Positions 16,138 through 22,960 of a DNA stretch of 64,000 bases are shown here, one piece after another. The notes beneath the pieces were generated by a model. That model saw nothing but the letters and a program-made list of their open reading frames with translations. It was not told where the DNA came from and made no database searches. Position 1 is the stretch's first letter, and the number at the start of each line of letters is the position of its first letter. Position numbers and translations under genes: made by a program. The DNA is from Streptomyces sp. NBC_01716 (lineage in GTDB: Bacteria; Actinomycetota; Actinomycetes; Streptomycetales; Streptomycetaceae), in the NCBI RefSeq assembly GCF_036248275.1, contig NZ_CP109181.1:5766001-5830000 (forward strand), read 5' to 3'.

Positions 16138-17015
16138 CGGACATCGACGAGCCGGCCGAGGCAGCCGCCGACGCGATCGCGAGCACACCGCCGGGCGACC
16201 TCAGCCGCTTCAGCATCAACCAGATGACGGTCAAACAGCTCACCCTCCCCGAGCTCATCGAGGCGTGCGTACGCCTCGGCGTGCCGGGTGTCGGCCTGTG
16301 GCGGGAGCCCGTACAGGCCTACGGCCTGGATGCCGCCGCCAAGCTCGTACGCGACGCCGGTCTCGCCGTCACCACCCTGTGCCGCGGCGGCTTCCTCACG
16401 GCCATCGCCCCCGCGGCACGGGCGGACGCCCTGGACGACAACCGCGCGGCGATCGACGAGGCCGTGACCCTGGGCACCGACACCCTGGTCCTGGTGTCGG
16501 GCGGGCTCCCGCCCGGCAGCCGCGATCTGTACGGCGCGCGGGAACGGATCGCGGACGCGCTGGAGGTTCTGGCGCCGTACGCCGGGGAGCGTGGCGTACG
16601 GCTGGCGATCGAGCCGCTGCATCCGATGTACGCCTCCGACCGCTGTGTCGTCTCCACCCTCGATCAGGCGCTGGATCTCGCGGAACGCTTCCCCGCCGAG
16701 CAGGTCGGGGTCGTCGTGGACACGTACCACGTGTGGTGGGACGACCGGGCCCCGGCGGCGATCGCCAGGGCGGCGGACCGGATCCACTCCTTCCAACTGG
16801 CCGACTGGACCACCCCGTTGCCGGCCGGCGTGCTGAACGGCCGCGGTCTGATCGGGGACGGGGCGATCGATCTGGGGGCCTGGCGCGAACGCGTCGACGC
16901 GGCCGGGTACGACGGACCGATCGAGGTGGAACTCTTCAACGACACCCTGTGGGTGCGGGACGGCGCGGAGCTGCTGGCCGACGTGGCGGAGCGGTATGTG
17001 AGGCATGCGCTGTAA
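16134..17015 (+). CDS. Sugar phosphate isomerase/epimerase family TIM-barrel protein
   Basis: A 293-aa xylose-isomerase-like barrel, third gene of the LacI-controlled operon. Metal-binding segments LAIEPLHPMYA, VVVDTYHVWWD and the C-terminal IEVELFND are present. It starts with GTG overlapping the DUF993 stop. Probable isomerase or epimerase/dehydratase step between the oxidoreductase and the aldolase. Two hairpins downstream (17159-17200 and 17220-17246) probably end the operon. Confidence 0.88.
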   Translation: MTDIDEPAEAAADAIASTPPGDLSRFSINQMTVKQLTLPELIEACVRLGVPGVGLWREPVQAYGLDAAAKLVRDAGLAVTTLCRGGFLTAIAPAARADALDDNRAAIDEAVTLGTDTLVLVSGGLPPGSRDLYGARERIADALEVLAPYAGERGVRLAIEPLHPMYASDRCVVSTLDQALDLAERFPAEQVGVVVDTYHVWWDDRAPAAIARAADRIHSFQLADWTTPLPAGVLNGRGLIGDGAIDLGAWRERVDAAGYDGPIEVELFNDTLWVRDGAELLADVAERYVRHAL

Positions 17016-17085
17016 GGGAGGCCACCCTGTCGCGACGAAGGCGATCTCATAGGTAAATGGTCACTTCTGTCATCTTCTGTCGTCA

Positions 17086-17101
17086 TTTCTGACGCCAGAA
17101 A
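17086..17101. repeat. Small inverted repeat in an AT-richer island
   Basis: TTTCTG-ACGC-CAGAAA lies in an unusually AT-rich 60-bp patch after the isomerase gene, next to two direct copies of CTTCTGTC (17064 and 17074). Possible operator or terminator; no coding sequence seen in 17016-17337. Confidence 0.3.
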
Positions 17102-17158
17102 AAATTACCGCCCGCAATCGTGCAACCCTTTCGCGGTGACGGCGGTCGTACATGGCAT

Positions 17159-17246
17159 CAAGGCTTCCGGGGACGGGTCCGGGGGGATCGGGAAGCCTTG
17201 TCCGGAGGGGGGAGCGCGCGGGGCCCGGTCCTGGGGACCGGGCCCC
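17159..17246 (+). terminator. Tandem hairpins ending the Gfo/Idh operon
   Basis: CAAGGCTTCC (17159-17168) pairs with GGAAGCCTTG (17191-17200). Then GGGGCCCGGTCC (17220-17231) pairs perfectly with GGACCGGGCCCC (17235-17246) around a three-base loop. The second is very stable. Both precede the helicase gene by about 90 bases and insulate it. Confidence 0.65.
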
Positions 17247-17337
17247 TGAAGCTGTCCGGACCTTCTCGGGGCCCTGCCCGACGGGGAGTTGTCCACAGGC
17301 CCGTCCCGCTGTCGTACCCGGGCGGTAGCGTCGGATC

Positions 17338-19572
17338 ATGTCCAATCTGACCGTGCTCGAAGGCGTTCTTGAGCGGATCACGTACAGCAACGAGGAGAAC
17401 GGCTACACGGTCGCCCGCGTCGACACCGGCCGTGGCGCCGATCTGCTGACCGTGGTCGGCTCGCTCCTCGGCGCGCAGCCGGGGGAGTCGCTGCGCATGG
17501 AGGGCCGCTGGGCCTCGCACCCCCAGTACGGCAAGCAGTTCACCGTGGAGAACTACACGACGGTCCTGCCCGCGACGATCCAGGGCATCCGCCGCTATCT
17601 GGGCTCCGGTCTGATCAAGGGCATCGGCCCGCGCATCGCCGAGCGGATCGTCGACCATTTCGGCGTGGACACCCTGGAGATCATCGAGAAGGAGCCCAAG
17701 CGGCTCGTCGAGGTCCCCGGCCTCGGACCCAAGCGGACGAAAATGATCGGCGCCGCCTGGGAGGAACAGAGAGCCATCAAGGAAGTCATGATCTTCCTTC
17801 AGGGCGTCGGCGTGTCCACCTCGATCGCCGTCCGCATCTACAAGAAGTACGGCGACGCCTCGATCTCCGTCGTGAAGAACGAGCCCTACCGGCTGGCGGC
17901 CGACGTCTGGGGCATCGGCTTCCTCACCGCCGACCGCATCGCCCAGGCCGTCGGCATCCCGCACGACAGCCCCGACCGGGCCAAGGCCGGACTGCAGTAC
18001 TCGCTCTCCCAGTCCACCGACCAGGGCCACTGCTTCCTGCCCGAGGAGCAGCTCATCTCGGACGCGGTGAAGCTCCTCCAGGTCGACACCGGTCTTGTCA
18101 TCGACTGCCTGGCCGAGCTCGCCGCCGAGGAGGAGGGAGTCGTCAGGGAGAAGGTGCCGGCCCCCGACGGGGGCGAGCCGGTCACCGCCGTCTATCTGGT
18201 GCCCTTCCACCGCGCCGAGCTGTCCCTCTCCGCCCAGCTGTTGCGGCTGCTGCGCGCCGGGGAGGACCGGATGCCCGCTTTCCAGGACGTCGTCTGGGAG
18301 AAGGCCCTGCCCTGGCTCGCGGGGCGTACGGGCGCCGAGCTGGCCCCCGAGCAGGAAGCCGCGGTGCGCCTCGCCCTCACCCGTAAGGTCGCCGTCCTCA
18401 CCGGCGGGCCGGGCTGTGGGAAGTCCTTCACGGTCCGCTCGATCGTGGAGCTGGCCAGGGCCAAGAAGGCCAAGGTGGTGCTCGCGGCGCCCACGGGGCG
18501 GGCGGCCAAGCGCCTCGCCGAGCTCACTGGCGCCGAGGCGTCCACGGTCCACCGGCTGCTGGAACTCAAACCGGGCGGGGACGCCGCGTACGACAGGGAC
18601 CGGCCGCTCGACGCCGATCTGGTCGTGGTCGACGAGGCGTCCATGCTGGACCTGCTGCTTGCCAACAAGCTCGTCAAGGCCGTGGCACCCGGTGCCCATC
18701 TGCTGCTCGTCGGTGACGTGGACCAGCTGCCTTCGGTGGGGGCGGGAGAGGTGCTGCGGGACCTGCTGGCCGAGGACGGCCCCGTACCGCAGGTGCGGCT
18801 GACCCGGATCTTCCGGCAGGCGCAGCAGTCGGGCGTGGTCACCAACGCCCACCGCATCAACTCCGGGGTCCAGCCCATCACTCAGGGCCTCAGCGACTTC
18901 TTCCTTTTCGTGGAGGACGAGACGGAGGAGGCCGGGAAGCTCACGGTGGATGTCGCGGCCCGCCGCATCCCCGCCAGGTTCGGGCTCGACCCCAGGCGCG
19001 ACATCCAGGTGCTGGCCCCGATGCACCGCGGCCCGGCCGGCGCGGGCACGCTCAACGGCCTGCTCCAGCAGGCGATCACCCCCGCCCGGCCCGAGCTGCC
19101 CGAGAAGCGGCTCGGCGGCCGGGTCTTCCGCGTCGGGGACAAGGTCACCCAGATCCGTAACAACTACGACAAGGGGCAGAACGGAGTCTTCAACGGCACG
19201 GTCGGGGTCGTGACCTCACTGAATCCGGACGACCAGTGCCTGACGGTGCGTACGGACGAGGACGAGGAAGTGCCGTACGACTTCGACGAGTTGGACGAGC
19301 TGGCGCACGCGTACGCGGTGACGATCCACCGCTCGCAGGGCAGCGAGTACCCGGCGGTGGTCATCCCGGTCACCACCGGCGCCTGGATGATGCTCCAGCG
19401 CAACCTGCTCTACACGGCGGTCACCCGGGCCAAGAAGCTCGTGGTCCTGGTCGGCTCCCGGAAGGCGATAGGGCAGGCCGTCCGCACGGTCTCGGCCGGC
19501 CGCCGCTTCACCGCGCTCGACCACCGGCTCTCGGGCAGCCTCCAGACCCGAAGCTTCCAGCGGGACATCTAG
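17338..19572 (+). CDS. RecD-like ATP-dependent DNA helicase (RecD2/YrrC type)
   Basis: Superfamily 1B 5'-3' helicase, 744 aa, without RecB or RecC neighbours, hence RecD2-like. An N-terminal OB-like region is followed by helix-hairpin-helix motifs (GLIKGIGPRIAERIVDHFG and VPGLGPKRTKMIG). Walker A GGPGCGKSF is at about residue 354, Walker B VVVDEASMLD, then LVGDVDQLPSVGAG, the UvrD-C-like segment VTIHRSQGSEYPAVV and a motif VI-type VTRAKK. Length and order match the family. Probable role in replication and repair. It appears monocistronic. Confidence 0.95.
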   Translation: MSNLTVLEGVLERITYSNEENGYTVARVDTGRGADLLTVVGSLLGAQPGESLRMEGRWASHPQYGKQFTVENYTTVLPATIQGIRRYLGSGLIKGIGPRIAERIVDHFGVDTLEIIEKEPKRLVEVPGLGPKRTKMIGAAWEEQRAIKEVMIFLQGVGVSTSIAVRIYKKYGDASISVVKNEPYRLAADVWGIGFLTADRIAQAVGIPHDSPDRAKAGLQYSLSQSTDQGHCFLPEEQLISDAVKLLQVDTGLVIDCLAELAAEEEGVVREKVPAPDGGEPVTAVYLVPFHRAELSLSAQLLRLLRAGEDRMPAFQDVVWEKALPWLAGRTGAELAPEQEAAVRLALTRKVAVLTGGPGCGKSFTVRSIVELARAKKAKVVLAAPTGRAAKRLAELTGAEASTVHRLLELKPGGDAAYDRDRPLDADLVVVDEASMLDLLLANKLVKAVAPGAHLLLVGDVDQLPSVGAGEVLRDLLAEDGPVPQVRLTRIFRQAQQSGVVTNAHRINSGVQPITQGLSDFFLFVEDETEEAGKLTVDVAARRIPARFGLDPRRDIQVLAPMHRGPAGAGTLNGLLQQAITPARPELPEKRLGGRVFRVGDKVTQIRNNYDKGQNGVFNGTVGVVTSLNPDDQCLTVRTDEDEEVPYDFDELDELAHAYAVTIHRSQGSEYPAVVIPVTTGAWMMLQRNLLYTAVTRAKKLVVLVGSRKAIGQAVRTVSAGRRFTALDHRLSGSLQTRSFQRDI

Positions 19573-19589
19573 AGCCGCTCGTTTTGATC

Positions 19590-19605
19590 TTGCCGGCGCC
19601 GGCAA
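19590..19605. promoter_or_regulatory. 16-bp perfect palindrome between helicase and citrate synthase genes
   Basis: TTGCCGGCGCCGGCAA has no loop, so it is better read as a protein-binding site than as a terminator stem. It lies 18 bases after the helicase stop and about 180 bases before the citrate synthase start. Confidence 0.45.
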
Positions 19606-19783
19606 TGCCCGTCCCGGACTTTCGGAACCGGGGCGAAGGGGGCAGGATGTGAAAGTTGGCGGCACTCAGTGCCGCGAATAGGCCTAATGGTCGACCCCGA
19701 GTGCACTCTCCTGAGCCAAATGGGGGATGGTAGAGACAGTCAGGGCACCTCGAAGAAGAGGCACTACGTCGGTGAGGGATGAC

Positions 19784-21073
19784 GTGAGCGACAACTCTGT
19801 AGTACTGCGGTACGGCGATGGCGAGTACACCTACCCGGTGATCGACAGCACCGTCGGCGACAAGGGCTTCGACATCGGGAAGCTGCGGGCCCAGACCGGC
19901 CTGGTGACTCTGGACAGCGGCTACGGCAACACCGCCGCCTATAAATCCGGCGTCACCTATCTTGACGGTGAACAGGGCATCCTCCGGTACCGCGGCTACC
20001 CCATCGAACAGCTGGCCGAAAGCTCGACCTTCCTTGAGGTGGGCTACCTGCTCATCAACGGGGAACTTCCGAAGGTCGACGAGCTGGCGTCCTTCAAGAA
20101 CGAGATCACCCAGCACACGCTGCTGCATGAGGACGTGAAGCGCTTCTTCGACGGCTTCCCCCGTGACGCGCACCCGATGGCGATGCTGTCCTCAGTGGTC
20201 AGCGCGCTGTCGACGTTCTACCAGGACAGCCACAACCCCTTCGACGAGAAGCAGCGTCATCTCTCGACGATCCGGCTGCTGGCCAAGCTGCCGACGATCG
20301 CGGCGTACGCCTACAAGAAGTCGATCGGTCACCCCTTCGTCTACCCGCGCAACGACCTCGGCTACGTCGAGAACTTCCTGCGTATGACCTTCTCGGTCCC
20401 CGCCCAGGAGTACGAGCTGGACCCGGTCGTGGTCTCGGCCCTCGACAAGCTGCTGATCCTGCACGCGGACCACGAGCAGAACTGTTCGACCTCCACCGTG
20501 CGTCTGGTCGGCTCGTCGCAGGCCAACATGTTCGCCTCGATCTCCGCCGGCATCAGCGCCCTGTGGGGCCCGCTGCACGGTGGCGCCAACCAGTCCGTGC
20601 TGGAGATGCTTGAGGGCATCCAGGCCAACGGCGGCGATGTCGACTCCTTCATCCGCAAGGTGAAGAACAAGGAGGACGGCGTCCGTCTGATGGGCTTCGG
20701 CCACCGCGTCTACAAGAGCTTCGACCCCCGGGCGAAGATCATCAAGGCGGCGGCGCACGATGTCCTCTCGGCGCTCGGCAAGTCCGACGAACTGCTGGAC
20801 ATCGCGCTGAAGCTGGAGGAGCACGCGCTCTCCGACGACTACTTCGTCTCCCGCAACCTCTACCCGAACGTGGACTTCTACACGGGTCTGATCTACCGGG
20901 CCATGGGCTTCCCGACCGAGATGTTCACCGTGCTGTTCGCGATCGGCCGGCTCCCCGGCTGGATCGCCCAGTGGCACGAGATGATCAAGGAGCCCGGTTC
21001 CCGTATCGGCCGCCCGCGCCAGATCTACACCGGCGAGGTCCTGCGCGACTTCGTTCCTGTCGAGAGCCGCTGA
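19784..21073 (+). CDS. gltA: Citrate synthase
   Basis: Type II citrate synthase, 429 aa, condensing oxaloacetate and acetyl-CoA in the TCA cycle. Catalytic segments are evident: the His in GPLHGGANQSVLEML, the His in MGFGHRVYKSFDPRA and the Asp in NVDFYTGLIY. Active-site arginines are visible in HRVYK and in the C-terminal region. The GTG at 19784 was chosen because GAGGGAT lies just upstream and family members start SDNSVVLRYGDGEY. An upstream in-frame start would add an unlikely Arg-rich segment. A strong hairpin follows. Confidence 0.97.
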   Translation: MSDNSVVLRYGDGEYTYPVIDSTVGDKGFDIGKLRAQTGLVTLDSGYGNTAAYKSGVTYLDGEQGILRYRGYPIEQLAESSTFLEVGYLLINGELPKVDELASFKNEITQHTLLHEDVKRFFDGFPRDAHPMAMLSSVVSALSTFYQDSHNPFDEKQRHLSTIRLLAKLPTIAAYAYKKSIGHPFVYPRNDLGYVENFLRMTFSVPAQEYELDPVVVSALDKLLILHADHEQNCSTSTVRLVGSSQANMFASISAGISALWGPLHGGANQSVLEMLEGIQANGGDVDSFIRKVKNKEDGVRLMGFGHRVYKSFDPRAKIIKAAAHDVLSALGKSDELLDIALKLEEHALSDDYFVSRNLYPNVDFYTGLIYRAMGFPTEMFTVLFAIGRLPGWIAQWHEMIKEPGSRIGRPRQIYTGEVLRDFVPVESR

Positions 21074-21144
21074 ACCCTCGCCCGACGGTGCTCGCTGTCG
21101 GACCGCCGGCCACTGCGAACCGGAGGCCGCCGCTGCGCAGCAGA

Positions 21145-21193
21145 AAGCGCCCCGCTTCCCGATCCCCCCACGGGTCGGTATAGCGGGGCGCTT
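21145..21193 (+). terminator. Hairpin terminator after citrate synthase
   Basis: AAGCGCCCCGCT (21145-21156) pairs perfectly with AGCGGGGCGCTT (21182-21193), loop 25 bases. It starts 72 bases after the gltA stop. Confidence 0.7.
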
Positions 21194-21324
21194 CCCATAT
21201 CCCCGGAGCGGATTCCCCCCACGGGATCCGGGCCGGGCGTCTGCGGTTGCCGGCAGAAGCCAGTTTCACGCGGTCTGCCGGGGTACGTACGAACCAGGGG
21301 GGCCGCTCAAAGCTCCCTAGTTGC

Positions 21325-21392
21325 ACGTCCCCCGGCCAACGTTTGCCTGAGACATCCCCCAAGACATCTCATGAACGTCCCCCAAGACGTTC
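21325..21392. repeat. Three imperfect copies of a TCCCCC-centred element
   Basis: Copies start at 21325, 21352 and 21375 and share the form AC(G/A)TCCCCC followed by AAGAC(G/A)T or a close variant. The third is a perfect inverted repeat (GAACGTC-CCCCAA-GACGTTC, 21373-21392). The 590-bp gltA-copZ gap has no convincing ORF, so these could be operator sites or elements of an unannotated RNA. Confidence 0.45.
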
Positions 21393-21445
21393 TCGGCATC
21401 GCCTCTTAGACTCGCGAGCTGCCCGGATGGTTACCCCCAAATCTA

Positions 21446-21461
21446 TGTGATCTAGATCTCT
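21446..21461. promoter_or_regulatory. Near-consensus CRP-type box
   Basis: TGTGATCTAGATCTCT matches the canonical CRP consensus at 14 of 16 positions, with one perfect half site and the full central palindrome GATCTAGATC. It lies in the non-coding gltA-copZ gap, with no + strand gene starting for 1.5 kb. Compare the perfect box at 7485. Confidence 0.45.
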
Positions 21462-21593
21462 TTGTGAAGGTCCTGTGCCTCATGTGAAGGACCCGGATCG
21501 CAAATTGTTCGTTGCTACGAAAACAGATGAAAACATGGGGTGCCAAACCCGCTGATAACGCGGCTGAGCTGGGCTGTTGTGGCCGGGGGGCGG

Positions 21594-21650
21594 TAAAAAC
21601 GACCGGAGGCCGCACGCGGCCGGGGTCGGATCCGGTCGTGTGCGGCCTCC
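21594..21650 (-). terminator. Intrinsic terminator of copZ, with T-run
   Basis: GGAGGCCGCAC (21605-21615) pairs with GTGCGGCCTCC (21640-21650). Read on the minus strand the stem is followed a few bases on by TTTTT, which is rare in this window. It starts 13 bases after the copZ stop. Confidence 0.8.
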
Positions 21651-21663
21651 TGGGCGACGTCGG

Positions 21664-21918
21664 TCAGGCCTGGCCCGTCAGCTCGTAACCCGCCTCGTCG
21701 ACCGCCGCGCGCACGGTGCTCTCGTCCAGGGGGGCCTGGGAAATCACGGTCACGCGGCCGGTGGCGGCCACGGCCTTCACGGATGTGACGCCGTCCAGCC
21801 CGGAGATCTCGTCGGTGACCGCGCCTTCACAGTGCCCGCACGTCATTCCGGTGACCGCGTACACCGTGGTGACTGCGCCCGTCGCTGTCTCCGTATCGAT
21901 CTTCGTCTCTGCGGTCAT
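21664..21918 (-). CDS. copZ: CopZ-type copper chaperone, heavy-metal-associated domain
   Basis: An 84-aa protein with a single HMA fold. The metal site GMTCGHC at about residues 24-30 binds Cu(I) for delivery to a P-type ATPase or a sensor; no CopA or CsoR gene is in the window. A short acidic N-terminal extension precedes the domain. The ATG at 21918 follows a strong GGAGGAG site. The promoter carries a CsoR-like palindrome between its -35 and -10 elements, so copper induction is expected. It ends in an intrinsic terminator, so it is monocistronic. Confidence 0.92.
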   Translation of the reverse strand: MTAETKIDTETATGAVTTVYAVTGMTCGHCEGAVTDEISGLDGVTSVKAVAATGRVTVISQAPLDESTVRAAVDEAGYELTGQA

Positions 21919-22000
21919 GGCGTTCTCCTCCGGGGGTGAGCGTGCGAAAGAAGGGTGCGTCGGAGGGCCGTGCGAACGCCGCGGCCCGCCGATACGTCCG

Positions 22001-22029
22001 ACTATACCCCTAGGGGGTATGGATGGCGA
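22001..22029 (-). promoter_or_regulatory. copZ promoter with CsoR-like operator in the spacer
   Basis: On the minus strand TCGCCA (22029-22024) and TATAGT (22006-22001) are exactly 17 bases apart. The palindrome ATACCCCTAGGGGGTAT (22004-22020), which resembles published CsoR operators, fills the spacer. A repressor bound there would block polymerase, fitting copper-relieved repression. Confidence 0.75.
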
Positions 22030-22062
22030 GTCTGGGCAGCGGTGCCCGGCCGGGGTACGGGG

Positions 22063-22779
22063 TCAGGAGTCCGGTGTCGCGGTCTCCGGCGGCGCCGGGC
22101 AACGGGGAAGCATGTCGCCGACGACAGGTTCCAGATAGCGGAACATGGCTGTCTTCAGCTCCCCGATGTAGGCGTCCCGCTCCTCGCCCTCGTGCGCCAG
22201 GATCAGATCCATGCCGCCCATGAACAGGGCGAAGGCGAACTCCGCCGTCCTCGTGCGCTCCGCCTGCGGTGTGTCGGGGAGATAGCTGCCCAGCATCTCC
22301 TCGACCCGGGTGAGCAGGGTGGAGTGCAGGACGGCGTGTTTCTCCGTCACCTGCCCCGGGATCTCGGATCCGTGCATCAGGACAGGGAACACCGGATTCT
22401 CGCAGTTGAACGTGATCAGCGGATCGAGGACGGCGTCCAGCAGCTCGGGGAGCGGCAGATCCATGTGGGTCGGTGTGAGCGCCCGGCCGTACGTCGTGCG
22501 CCAGCGATTGAGGAGTACGTCGCCCAGCTCGACGGCGATTGCTTCCTTGTTCGGGAAGAACTGGTAGAGAGTGCCGGGCGAGACGCCCGCCTCGCGGGCG
22601 ATGGAGTTGGTGCTCGCCGCCGTGTAGCCGCTCGTGCAGAAGACGCGGCCCGCCGCTTCCAGGATCTGTGCGATACGGCGCTCGCCGCGGGCCTGGCGGC
22701 GGCGCGGCCTCCCCGCATCGGCGGAGTCGCCGCCGTCGCTGCCCGCCTTGGTCGCGCCGTCCTGGACGCCTCGCTCCAC
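22063..22779 (-). CDS. TetR-family transcriptional regulator
   Basis: A 238-aa TetR regulator, divergent from the MMPL transporter gene. The HTH is clear: RRIAQILEAAGRVF, then TAASTNSIAREAGVSPGTLYQFFPNKEAIAVE. The C-terminal ligand domain is about 150 residues. The first ~40 residues before the domain are Gly/Asp/Arg-rich and probably disordered. The GTG at 22779 was chosen because GGAGAG lies 8 bases upstream. A nested inverted repeat sits between this gene and the transporter gene, so the protein probably represses both. Confidence 0.9.
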   Translation of the reverse strand: MERGVQDGATKAGSDGGDSADAGRPRRRQARGERRIAQILEAAGRVFCTSGYTAASTNSIAREAGVSPGTLYQFFPNKEAIAVELGDVLLNRWRTTYGRALTPTHMDLPLPELLDAVLDPLITFNCENPVFPVLMHGSEIPGQVTEKHAVLHSTLLTRVEEMLGSYLPDTPQAERTRTAEFAFALFMGGMDLILAHEGEERDAYIGELKTAMFRYLEPVVGDMLPRCPAPPETATPDS

Positions 22780-22847
22780 GGCTCCGCCTCTCCTTGCTTC
22801 AGGCACGTGAACTCCCAGGATCCCTCGATCGGTTGGCGGTGGTTGAC

Positions 22848-22900
22848 AAACACGAGTCCTCGCTCGCATTCTTGGTGAATGCGAGCGGTCGCTCGTGTTT
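22848..22900. promoter_or_regulatory. Nested double inverted repeat, TetR operator, with -35 element
   Basis: An outer 9-bp pair (AAACACGAG 22848-22856 / CTCGTGTTT 22892-22900) encloses an inner 11-bp pair (CGCTCGCATTC 22861-22871 / GAATGCGAGCG 22877-22887). A perfect TTGACA (22843-22848) abuts the left arm on the + strand. The geometry suggests two TetR dimers controlling the divergent promoters. Confidence 0.72.
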
Positions 22901-22960
22901 GCCAGTCTATGGCAGTCGCTGACCCATGCCCGTGGGTCACGGTGAAGGGGACACCGCACT

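Noticed and set aside
17158..19026. 622-codon minus-strand frame opposite the helicase gene
   Set aside because: No domain and wrong amino-acid composition; the + strand helicase is complete.
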